A stretch of 43,866 nt of DNA. It comes from an uncultured bacterium. GTDB lineage: Bacteria > Patescibacteriota > Minisyncoccia > Phycocordibacterales > GWA1-40-21. Where the stretch lies: contig CAIJUJ010000033.1 of NCBI GenBank assembly GCA_903823865.1, forward strand, positions 1 through 43,866, given 5' to 3'. A model generated the notes under the pieces. It did no database searches, was not told where the DNA came from, and saw only the letters and a list, made by a program, of their open reading frames with translations. Shown piece after piece: positions 31,859 through 39,218 of the stretch. The position numbers were made by a program, and so were the translations under genes. Position 1 is the first letter of the stretch; the number at the start of each line of letters is the position of its first letter.

Positions 31859-31969
31859 GGAAACAGCATATCACGTTTAGTGAACATGGTGGTACTTTCT
31901 ACCCCCGCCCTCCGGAGTTCAAACAAATACCCTTATCTTGGGGATGTTCCGGGCGGGGTTCTGGGAAAG

Positions 31970-32006
31970 AAAAGGTGGGGCGACCTTCGGTCGCCCCACC
32001 TTTTTA
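31970..32006 (+). terminator. Strong hairpin between the IS and leader element 5
   Basis: AAAGGTGGGGCGACC pairs with GGTCGCCCCACCTTT around TTC, followed by TTTTT. It insulates the holB leader from upstream transcription. The gene-free stretch 31859-32179 holds the IS end, this hairpin and leader element 5. Confidence 0.85.
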
Positions 32007-32027
32007 ATTTGTCTATTTCTGCTATTT

Positions 32028-32167
32028 ACCCGATAAAGTTTTTGCCAATGTTTATCAAAAATTTCTTACTCTAAACTAAATTACAGTTAATATTATTTTG
32101 TGCTACAATTTTGATATCATCACGCGAGCAGAATAAACAATTTTTATTGGCAAAAATTTTCTCGGGT
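32028..32167 (+). repeat. Palindromic leader element 5 (upstream of holB)
   Basis: 140 bp. Left ACCCGATAAAG, TTTTTGCCAAT, GTTTATC, AAAAATT; right AATAAACAATTTTT, ATTGGCAAAAA, TTTTCTCGGGT. Extended -10 TGCTACAAT (TACAAT at 32104-32109), 76 bp from the left edge. The right arm ends 12 bp before the holB ATG, not adjacent as in four other copies. Confidence 0.88.
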
Positions 32168-32179
32168 GAATAAATAGTA

Positions 32180-32908
32180 ATGAAAAGCTTAAACTTATCA
32201 ATAAAAAACAACAACTTACACCACGCCTATTGTATTTTGGGTGATTCTACTGATGTTATAAATGAACTAAAAACATTCTTTTTGAAAGAACTAAATTTTT
32301 CTGTGGCAGACAACCCAGATTATTGGTACGGAAAATTTGATGTCATGGATATTGAAGATGGCAGAGCAATAAAAAACTCACACCAAAATAAGCCAATCGA
32401 AGGAGATAAAAAAATATTTGTAGTTTCAGCAAATTTTATTACCGAAAAAGCTCAAAATGCAATGTTAAAACTTTTTGAAGAACCAAGAGGCGATACGCAT
32501 TTCTTTTTGGTATTGCCGTCGTTAAGTAATATTATTCCAACTTTCCGCTCAAGGTTTTTTGTTATTGATGCAAATGAGTCCAACGATTCAATAATAAATC
32601 CAAAAGAATTTTTACAAATGTCTTTAGGAAAGAGAATGGATTCTGTGAAAAAGATTTGCGGGAATGTTTTCCACGAAAAGTCTAGAGACCTCGTGGCAAG
32701 CGATGATGAAAAAAGTAAAATCGAAATCATTAAATTTATCAATGCGCTCGAAGTTGAACTTAAGGAAAGAATTGATTTTTTGAAAACCAGCAAGGGTGAA
32801 ATAAAAGTTTTTGAAGAAATTGAGAAAGTGCGACAATATGCTGGTGAGCAATCTCCATCATTAAAAATGTTATTAGAACATTTATCATTAGTTTTACCTG
32901 TATCTTGA
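32180..32908 (+). CDS. holB: DNA polymerase III delta'-like clamp-loader subunit
   Basis: 242-aa AAA+ relative of the clamp loader. The best-preserved part is ITEKAQNAMLKLFEEPRGDTHFFLVLPSLSNIIPTFRSR-type sensor 1 and following helix (residues about 91-130). The N-terminal HHAYCILGDST lacks a P-loop, and there is no zinc finger and no SRC arginine finger, so it is a structural subunit like delta'. It could alternatively be a HolB-like protein of reduced function. Leader element 5 precedes it; a double-hairpin repeat follows its stop. Confidence 0.78.
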   Translation: MKSLNLSIKNNNLHHAYCILGDSTDVINELKTFFLKELNFSVADNPDYWYGKFDVMDIEDGRAIKNSHQNKPIEGDKKIFVVSANFITEKAQNAMLKLFEEPRGDTHFFLVLPSLSNIIPTFRSRFFVIDANESNDSIINPKEFLQMSLGKRMDSVKKICGNVFHEKSRDLVASDDEKSKIEIIKFINALEVELKERIDFLKTSKGEIKVFEEIEKVRQYAGEQSPSLKMLLEHLSLVLPVS

Positions 32909-32910
32909 AT

Positions 32911-32984
32911 TGTCATTCCCGCGAAGGCGGGAATCTAGGTTGTATTTAATTAGTTTTGGATTCCCGCCTTCGCGAGAATGATAC
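32911..32984. repeat. Double-hairpin repeat, copy 2 (between holB and frr)
   Basis: Same design as 24766-24838: TGTCATTCCCGCGAAGGCGG on the left and CCGCCTTCGCGAGAATGATA on the right, with the shared spacer start TCTAGGTTGT. Relative to copy 1 the T/A in the arm has become A/T in both halves, so pairing is kept, while the extreme right end has decayed (GAGAATGATA for GGGAATGACA). Confidence 0.8.
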
Positions 32985-33017
32985 AAAAACTATTTTGTTT
33001 TTATATTTATTTTAAGT

Positions 33018-33023
33018 TATAAT
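33018..33023 (+). promoter_or_regulatory. Leaderless -10 box of frr
   Basis: TATAAT, then ATTCAT, then ATG at 33030. Confidence 0.6.
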
Positions 33024-33029
33024 ATTCAT

Positions 33030-33581
33030 ATGTCATACGATTTTAAAAAATTAAAAGATAGTATTAAAGGTTCGGAAGAATGGTTGAAAAAAGAATATTC
33101 TGGTCTAAGAACTGGTATTGCGAGTCCATCTATTTTAGATGGTGTGCAAGTTGAGGTTTATGGTTCAAGAATGCCGATAAACCAAGTTGCAAATATTGGT
33201 ATTGAAGATGCACGAGTTATCAGAATTACTCCTTGGGATAAATCACAATCAAAAGCAATTGAAAAAGCCATCACAGTTGCCAATCTTGGTGTGTCTGTTG
33301 GTATCGATGATAAAGGTGTCAGAATATTTTTCCCGGAATTAACGGGTGACAGAAGGGCACTACTCATAAAAACAGCAAAAGCTAAACTTGAAGATGCAAA
33401 AGTAAATATTAGGGGTTTTAGAGACATCGCTTCTACAGAAATAGATACACAAGAGAAAAAAGGCGGAATGGGAGAAGACGATAAATTTAGATACAAAAAA
33501 GAAATGCAAAAAATTGTTGATGAAGGAAATGCATCCCTTGAAGCACTGCTTGTTAAAAAAGAGAAAGAAATTAATTCCTAG
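33030..33581 (+). CDS. frr: Ribosome recycling factor
   Basis: 183-aa RRF, which with EF-G splits terminated ribosomes. Typical opening helix and motif (EYSGLRTGIASPSILDGVQVEVYG), PINQVANIGIEDARVIRITPWD, LGVSVGIDDKGVRIFFPELTGDRR, and a C-terminal helix (DKFRYKKEMQKIVDEGNASLEALLVKKEKEI). Full length. The stop TAG is immediately followed by leader element 6. Confidence 0.97.
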   Translation: MSYDFKKLKDSIKGSEEWLKKEYSGLRTGIASPSILDGVQVEVYGSRMPINQVANIGIEDARVIRITPWDKSQSKAIEKAITVANLGVSVGIDDKGVRIFFPELTGDRRALLIKTAKAKLEDAKVNIRGFRDIASTEIDTQEKKGGMGEDDKFRYKKEMQKIVDEGNASLEALLVKKEKEINS

Positions 33582-33716
33582 CCCGTTAAAGTTTTTGCCA
33601 ATGTTTGTTAAAAATTGGTCATATACACCAAAACATGATTTTGTATAAAAGTAATTTAAAACAGTTGATTGTAACGTCGAGACAAACAATTTTTATTGGC
33701 AAAAATTTTCTCGGGT
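33581..33716 (+). repeat. Palindromic leader element 6 (between frr and the zincin gene)
   Basis: 136 bp. Left GCCCGTTAAAG, TTTTTGCCAAT, GTTTGTT, AAAAATT; right GACAAACAATTTTT, ATTGGCAAAAA, TTTTCTCGGGT, then AA and ATG 33719. The -10 is less clear (TATAAA at 33644-33649). Starts at the last base of the frr stop codon. Confidence 0.87.
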
Positions 33717-33718
33717 AA

Positions 33719-34357
33719 ATGATTTATAAAATTAAAGAGTATAAAAATAAGCTAATTGAAAAAGCTTATCGTGATGGGATGAAGGAATCTAATGCCTTTT
33801 TTGGCACCAACTGGGTTTATGGTTTACCAAATGTTCTTATTTTGAATAATAGGAAAGAAATAGATAACTTTATGGGTCAGAAAAGTATGGGAAGAAGCGT
33901 TGGTTTTTCTGGTCACAGAATTGTATACATACTTGATAATAATAATATGGAAAAAGAAAGTATTCACAAAAAACTTTCTGATGCAGATTATTATACTCTG
34001 ATCAAACATGAGATTTGTCATTTGTTTTATTATAAGTATTCTCATAATTGTATAAAACCCAAATGGCTTTGGGAGGGGGTATCAATATATTTGTCAAAAC
34101 AAACTGTGTATACAAAACCAAAATCATTTTTGATGTTCATTGATTCGGATACAAAAAATGTTGACAGTGCTTTTTATGAAGGTGGTTTTGCTGTCAAATT
34201 GCTAATTGAAAATTTTGGTAAGAAAAAAATACTTAAACTCATTTCTCGTTCCAGCGAGGTAAAAAATAAAAATGAATTTTCAAAATTGTTTAAAAAAATA
34301 TACAATTTTGATTTAAATTACAAAAATTTTAATAATTTGTTAAAAAAAAATAAATAA
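33719..34357 (+). CDS. Gluzincin-type putative peptidase (MA-like)
   Basis: 212 aa with HEICH (His97, Glu98, His101) and, 18 residues later, WLWEGVSIYLS (Glu119), the HExxH-(18)-E layout of gluzincins such as peptidase_MA_2. The N-terminal region contains GFSGHRIVYIL; no signal peptide is evident. Substrate unknown. Its TAA overlaps the ATG of rseP (TAATG), implying translational coupling and perhaps a joint role in membrane-stress proteolysis. ATG directly follows leader element 6. Confidence 0.72.
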   Translation: MIYKIKEYKNKLIEKAYRDGMKESNAFFGTNWVYGLPNVLILNNRKEIDNFMGQKSMGRSVGFSGHRIVYILDNNNMEKESIHKKLSDADYYTLIKHEICHLFYYKYSHNCIKPKWLWEGVSIYLSKQTVYTKPKSFLMFIDSDTKNVDSAFYEGGFAVKLLIENFGKKKILKLISRSSEVKNKNEFSKLFKKIYNFDLNYKNFNNLLKKNK

Positions 34358-35451
34358 TGACTATTGTCCTATTTTTAATTATACTTGCAGCTCTTGTTTT
34401 TGTGCATGAGCTCGGGCATTTTGTTATGGCCAAACTTTTTGGTATACGAGTTGATGAATTTGCTATTGGTTTCCCCCCTAAAATTTTTGGTTGGAAATCT
34501 GGCGAGACACAGTATAGTTTGAATTTGATTCCACTTGGTGGGTATGTCAAAATTTTTGGTGAAGATCCAAACGACGAGTCAATTTCTGGCCCTGACAGTA
34601 CACGAAGTTTTGTAAATGCAAAAAAATGGAAACAGATTGTTGTGTTGCTCTCTGGTATTTTTATGAACTTAGTTTTTGCATGGCTTTTAATTTCCGCTTC
34701 ATTTAATTTTGGTTTGCTTACATCTATTGAAGACCAATATACAAATAACGCAAAAAATATTTCTGTGGTTGTTTTGTCTGTTTTAAAGAATTCTCCAAGT
34801 GAAATTGCGGGACTAAAAGAAGGAGATAAAATTTTGAGTATAGAAGCAGGAAATAAAAAAATTATTACTCCGCTTGTTGCAGATATTCAAAATATTATTG
34901 CAGAAAGTAAAGACAAAATTAATATTGAATATCAAAGAATGAACGCAACTGGCACAGTAAGTATTTTGGCTAAGGACGGAGTTGTGGATGGAAGAAAAGC
35001 GATTGGAATTTCTATGGCTTTGGTGGGAACAGTTCGTTATGGTTTTTTTCAATCTTTTTATGAAGGAGCAAAACTAACCGCAATTGAAACTTCAAATATT
35101 GCCACAGGAATTTTTGATTTTATTGTCGGTGCATTTAAAGGCCAAAGCGGTTTGCTTTCGCAAATTACAGGGCCGGTGGGAATTGCAGGGATGGTGGGGC
35201 AGGCAAGTAGTATGGGGCTTTCATATTTGTTTGGTTTTATTGCTATGATTTCAATAAATTTAGCGATGTTAAATCTTGTTCCATTTCCTGCCCTTGATGG
35301 CGGAAGAGTTTTTTTTGTTTTAATTGAGACGGTGATAAGAAGAAAAATTAAACCCGCAATTGCAAATTGGACAAACATGATTGGTTTTGGACTTCTGATT
35401 GCACTCATGCTTTTTATAACTTACAAAGATATTTTGAAGTTGTTTAAGTAA
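34357..35451 (+). CDS. rseP: RIP metalloprotease RseP (site-2 protease, M50)
   Basis: 364-aa intramembrane zinc protease. HELGH at residues 17-21 in TM1, GGYVKIFGEDPND, a PDZ domain in the middle (SVLKNSPSEIAGLKEGDKIL, about residues 140-200), and the second metal motif NLVPFPALDGGRV in the C-terminal membrane part. Cleaves membrane-anchored substrates such as anti-sigma factors or signal peptides. Coupled to the upstream zincin; proS follows after 49 bp. Confidence 0.95.
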   Translation: MTIVLFLIILAALVFVHELGHFVMAKLFGIRVDEFAIGFPPKIFGWKSGETQYSLNLIPLGGYVKIFGEDPNDESISGPDSTRSFVNAKKWKQIVVLLSGIFMNLVFAWLLISASFNFGLLTSIEDQYTNNAKNISVVVLSVLKNSPSEIAGLKEGDKILSIEAGNKKIITPLVADIQNIIAESKDKINIEYQRMNATGTVSILAKDGVVDGRKAIGISMALVGTVRYGFFQSFYEGAKLTAIETSNIATGIFDFIVGAFKGQSGLLSQITGPVGIAGMVGQASSMGLSYLFGFIAMISINLAMLNLVPFPALDGGRVFFVLIETVIRRKIKPAIANWTNMIGFGLLIALMLFITYKDILKLFK

Positions 35452-35500
35452 TTTTTTTGTATTTGCACACAGTAATCATTTAATGTAATATATAAATAAC

Positions 35501-36979
35501 ATGAAAGAAAAAACTGAAAATTTAAAAATTACTACTAGAGAAAATGATTTTTCACAATGGTATCTAGATGTTATCAGAGAAGCAGATTTGGCTGAAAATT
35601 CTCCTGTTCGTGGATGTATGGTTATTAAGCCATGTGGTTATGCAATATGGGAAAATATTCAAAAAGTTCTTGATAGTGAATTTAAAAAACTTGGTACACA
35701 AAATGCATATTTTCCATTACTGATACCAAAAAGTTTTTTAGAGAAGGAGGCAGAACACGTTGAAGGTTTTGCAAAAGAATGCGCAGTTGTTACTCACCAT
35801 AGGTTAGAAGAAAAAAACGGTAAACTTGTACCCGCAGGTGAGCTTGAGGAACCTTTCATAATTAGACCAACATCAGAAACTATTATGTACGATTCATTTT
35901 CAAGATGGATCCACTCATATAGAGATTTGCCTTTGCTTATAAACCAATGGTGTAACATCATGCGTTGGGAGATGAGGCCAAGGCTTCTGCTTCGTACTTC
36001 AGAATTTCTTTGGCAAGAAGGTCATACTGCTCACGCAACCAAAGAGGAGGCTAATGCAAAAACATTAGAAATGATAGAAGTTTACAAGAAGTTTTTTGAA
36101 GAATACTTGGCAATTTCACTAGTTGTTGGTAAAAAGACAGATACAGAAAAATTTCCTGGTGCAGATTATACTGCGACAATAGAAGCAATGATGCAAGACG
36201 GAAAAGCATTACAGGCTGGAACTTCACATATGCTTGGACAAAATTTTTCCAAATCTTTTGATGTATCATTTTTGGATGAAAATCAACAAAAACAATATGT
36301 TTGGCAAACGAGTTGGGGAGTTTCTACAAGAATTCTTGGTGCTCTTGTCATGGCTCACTCTGACGATAAAGGTTTTATAATACCACCTAAAATAGCGCAA
36401 TTTCAGGTAGTTATCATACCTATTTGGACAACTGACGAGGAAAAGAAAGTTGTTTTTGCTGAAGTAGAAAAAATTAAAATAGAATTGGAAAAAGAAGGTA
36501 TCAGATGTAAAGCTGATGCTAGGGAAGGCAGACCCGGTTTTAAATATTTTGAATGGGAAAGAAAAGGTGTTCCATTGAGATTAGAAATTGGTCCAAAAGA
36601 TATTCAGAAAAATTCTGTCGTAATCGTAGACAGGCTTCAGGGCAAAAAAGAATTTGTTTCAAATGAAAAAAGAACGCAGTATGTAAAAGTTGTTTTAGAA
36701 AATATTCAAAAAACTTTACTTAAAAATTCCAAAAAATTAAGAGAAGAAAATACTCGTGAGGTTTCGAATTATGAAGAGTTCAAAGAAACTGTTAAAAGCA
36801 AAAAAGGATTTATCTATACTCACTTATGTAAAGATAACAAATGTGTAGAGACAATCAAAGAAGATACAGGTGCAACTGCTAGATGCATCCCTATGGATGA
36901 TGGTGAAGGTAATAAAGGAAAATGTATTTATTGTAATAAAAATGCAGATAATAAAGTTTTGTTTGCTGTCTCATATTAG
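35501..36979 (+). CDS. proS: Prolyl-tRNA synthetase, eukaryote/archaeal-like type
   Basis: 492-aa class II enzyme charging tRNA-Pro. It begins DFSQWYLDVIREADLAENSPVRGCMVIKPCGYAIWE, includes RPTSETIMY, INQWCNIMRWEMRPRLLLRTSEFLWQEGHTAHAT (motif 2) and QTSWGVSTRILGALVMAHSDDKGFIIPP (motif 3), then an anticodon-binding domain and a C-terminal zinc-type domain with CKDNKC and CIYC. This is the archaeal/eukaryotic form lacking the INS editing insertion between motifs 2 and 3. It ends with the characteristic Tyr (VSY). Confidence 0.95.
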   Translation: MKEKTENLKITTRENDFSQWYLDVIREADLAENSPVRGCMVIKPCGYAIWENIQKVLDSEFKKLGTQNAYFPLLIPKSFLEKEAEHVEGFAKECAVVTHHRLEEKNGKLVPAGELEEPFIIRPTSETIMYDSFSRWIHSYRDLPLLINQWCNIMRWEMRPRLLLRTSEFLWQEGHTAHATKEEANAKTLEMIEVYKKFFEEYLAISLVVGKKTDTEKFPGADYTATIEAMMQDGKALQAGTSHMLGQNFSKSFDVSFLDENQQKQYVWQTSWGVSTRILGALVMAHSDDKGFIIPPKIAQFQVVIIPIWTTDEEKKVVFAEVEKIKIELEKEGIRCKADAREGRPGFKYFEWERKGVPLRLEIGPKDIQKNSVVIVDRLQGKKEFVSNEKRTQYVKVVLENIQKTLLKNSKKLREENTREVSNYEEFKETVKSKKGFIYTHLCKDNKCVETIKEDTGATARCIPMDDGEGNKGKCIYCNKNADNKVLFAVSY

Positions 36980-37091
36980 TGGTTAAATTTTTACTATTAT
37001 TTGAGTTGTTAAACGCAATTTAGACAAATTGTCGAATTGTATTAAAAGTGCTATATTTGAGTCAATAATCTGTAATAATTATTGTTGCATC

Positions 37092-38153
37092 ATGTTTGAT
37101 AATTTAAAAGCAAAAATATATAAGCGTTTATCTAATGATATCGGAATCGACCTCGGTACGGCTAATACTCTTGTTTATGTTTCTGGAAAAGGAATTATTA
37201 TTAATGAACCATCAGTTGTCGCACTAAATCAAAAAACGGGAAGAGTTGTTGCTGTTGGTACTCAAGCAAAAGAAATGCTTGGCAGAACTCCACCACACAT
37301 TGTTGCAATAAGACCACTTGTTGACGGAGTCATTTTTGATTTTGAAGTTACGGAAGAAATGATTGCGTATTTAATTAAAAAAGCGGAAGAACTTTCTCCC
37401 AAGATGCTTGGACCAAGGGTTGTTGTAGGAGTTCCATCTGGTGTTACAAACGTAGAAATCCGTGCAGTGCGAGATGCCACAAGAAATGCCGGTGCAAGGG
37501 AAGTTCATATTGTCGAAGAGCCAATGGCTGGAGCAATCGGTATTCGTTTGCCTATAAATGATCCTATTGGAAGTATGGTAATTGACATTGGCGGTGGAAC
37601 AACAGATATCGCAGTCATATCGCTCGGTGGAATTGTAAAATCAAAAAATTTAAGAGTCGCTGGAGATAAACTGAATAATGACATTATCAGTTATATTAGA
37701 AGTGAATTTAAAATTTTAATCGGAGAAAAAACTGCAGAAAATATTAAAATTGCGATTGGGAATGTCGTTGCCGGTGAGCATATGGAGGCTCCAATAAAAG
37801 GACGAGATTTAATTACCGGTTTGCCAAGAGAAGTTATTTTGACAGATTCTGATGTTAGAGAAGCTATGGCACTTTCAATTGAAAGTTTGGTAGATGCCAC
37901 AAAAGAAGTTCTTGAAACAACTCCGCCAGAAATTCTTTCGGACATTATGAAAAGGGGGATTTATCTTTTTGGTGGTGGTGCCCTTATAAAAGGTTTAGAT
38001 GTTTTGCTCAGTGATTATTTAAAAATCCCAGTTCATTTTGTTGATGATCCATTGACAGCTGTAGCTCGAGGGACCGGTGTGATACTTGAAAATATGGAGC
38101 TTTATAGAGATGCGTTAATTCAAAACGAAGATGAACTTCCACCAAAGAAATAA
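37092..38153 (+). CDS. mreB: MreB rod-shape protein, paralogue 2
   Basis: 353-aa bacterial actin: GIDLGTANTLVYVSGKGIIIN, VVVGVPSGVTNVEIRA, VIDIGGGTTDIAVISLGGIV and LFGGGALIKGLD. Start at MFDNLKAKIYKRL, preceded by TAATAAT but no SD; an upstream ATG at 37029 lies in non-MreB-like sequence. It heads mreB-mreC-mreD-pbp2. It is clearly diverged from the copy at 30344 and is the canonical operon member. Confidence 0.95.
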   Translation: MFDNLKAKIYKRLSNDIGIDLGTANTLVYVSGKGIIINEPSVVALNQKTGRVVAVGTQAKEMLGRTPPHIVAIRPLVDGVIFDFEVTEEMIAYLIKKAEELSPKMLGPRVVVGVPSGVTNVEIRAVRDATRNAGAREVHIVEEPMAGAIGIRLPINDPIGSMVIDIGGGTTDIAVISLGGIVKSKNLRVAGDKLNNDIISYIRSEFKILIGEKTAENIKIAIGNVVAGEHMEAPIKGRDLITGLPREVILTDSDVREAMALSIESLVDATKEVLETTPPEILSDIMKRGIYLFGGGALIKGLDVLLSDYLKIPVHFVDDPLTAVARGTGVILENMELYRDALIQNEDELPPKK

Positions 38154-38937
38154 TAATTTTTTAATTAGAGAAAATGGTAAAAAAAATCATGTTTTTTATA
38201 TAATTGCTGTAATATTTTTTATTTTAATTTTTTCTTTACCTTGGACCAGAAATTTACTTTTTAGTGCCGGTTCTCCTTTGTGGTCTTTTAAAAATAGTGT
38301 TGTCTCTTTTTTTTCAAATAATATTGCCGTATTAAATTCAAAAACTAATTTATTAAAAGATAATAGTATTCTTAAACAACAAGTTTTAACGAATGATCGA
38401 GAGCAAGCATTGCTTGGATTATTGAAAAAGGAAAATGAGGATCTAAAAAACATTTTAAATCGAAGTAATTTTGGTCAGAGATTATTATTGGCAACTGTAC
38501 TTGTAAAACCTTTTTTGTCTGCCTATGACACGCTTATTATAGATGTCGGTTCAGTAAATGGCGTTGCGGTTGGGAACAAAGTCTTAGCAGATGGAAATAC
38601 ATACATTGGTTATATCTCTGAGGTTTATAATGATACGTCAAAAGTTATTTTGTATTCATCTTCTGGTGAGCAAGTAAAAGTTTTAATAGGAAACAATAAT
38701 GTTGAGAAAAATGCCACAGGACTGGGTGGTGGTAATTTTTCTGCACAAGTTCCAAAAGAAATTGATGTAAATGAAGGTGATAATATAGTCATTCCATCAA
38801 TTTCAGCAAATGTTTTTGGTGTAGTAGAAAAAATTGAATATAAGGAAACGGATTCATACCAAAATATATTGTTTAAAAGTCCAGTTAATATTTCAGAATT
38901 AAAGTGGGTTGAGGTTTTGTTATCTAATAAAAAATAG
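38131..38937 (+). CDS. mreC: Rod-shape protein MreC
   Basis: 268-aa elongasome scaffold. One transmembrane helix (residues about 20-38, HVFYIIAVIFFILIFSLPW), a coiled coil (LNSKTNLLKDNSILKQQVL, to about 110), then the beta-barrel MreC domain (LLATVLVKPFLSAYDTLIIDVGS, GVAVGNKVLADGNTYIGYISEVY, FGVVEKIEY). The start overlaps the end of mreB by 23 bp; no internal methionine offers an alternative start. Confidence 0.93.
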   Translation: MNFHQRNNNFLIRENGKKNHVFYIIAVIFFILIFSLPWTRNLLFSAGSPLWSFKNSVVSFFSNNIAVLNSKTNLLKDNSILKQQVLTNDREQALLGLLKKENEDLKNILNRSNFGQRLLLATVLVKPFLSAYDTLIIDVGSVNGVAVGNKVLADGNTYIGYISEVYNDTSKVILYSSSGEQVKVLIGNNNVEKNATGLGGGNFSAQVPKEIDVNEGDNIVIPSISANVFGVVEKIEYKETDSYQNILFKSPVNISELKWVEVLLSNKK

Positions 38938-38938
38938 A

Positions 38939-39214
38939 ATGTTAGGCAAAAACAATATTTACAGAATAATAGTGGATATTATTTTAATTATTTCTGCTTT
39001 TTTGTTGCCGAACTATGTTTCAGTTATTTTAATATTTGTTTCAGTATTAATTTTTAACAATTTTATTGAGTCAATAATTTTTGGTTTTATTCTCGATATG
39101 CTATATGGAAGCGGTAGAATTTTTGGATATAATTTCGCATATTTTTTTACTTTAATTTCTGTAATTTTTTATGTAATTTCATTTAAAATTAAGGAAATGG
39201 TGCGAGTTTCATAA
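38939..39214 (+). CDS. mreD: Short MreD-like membrane protein
   Basis: 91 aa from ATG 38939, directly after the mreC stop. Three or so hydrophobic segments (IIVDIILIISAFLLPNYVSVIL, NNFIESIIFGFILDMLYG, FFTLISVIFYVISF). The position between mreC and pbp2 and the FGFILDMLYGSG motif fit MreD, but it is much shorter than the usual ~160 aa, so identity rests mainly on context. Confidence 0.65.
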   Translation: MLGKNNIYRIIVDIILIISAFLLPNYVSVILIFVSVLIFNNFIESIIFGFILDMLYGSGRIFGYNFAYFFTLISVIFYVISFKIKEMVRVS

Positions 39215-39218
39215 AAAT

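Larger units (their letters stand above)
31362..31968 (-). mobile_element. IS200/IS605-like insertion sequence (limits approximate)
   Basis: A single tnpA gene on the minus strand flanked by GC-rich hairpins: 31375-31403 on one side, and CCCCGCCC (31903-31910) with GGGCGGGG (31951-31958) on the other. IS200-type elements have hairpin ends, no terminal inverted repeats and no target duplication, which fits. No tnpB. The exact ends cannot be fixed from one copy. Confidence 0.7.

Noticed and set aside
31648..32007. Plus-strand reading frame opposite tnpA
   Set aside because: Antisense shadow of the transposase that runs through IS hairpins and a terminator; no family resemblance.
10368..33716. 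Leader elements as integron attC sites (imperfect inverted repeats with extrahelical asymmetry; outer bases such as ATTTACC resemble the RYYYAAC core)
   Set aside because: The core consensus fails at one key base, orientation follows the downstream gene instead of one array direction, the neighbours are core housekeeping genes, and no tyrosine integrase is present.
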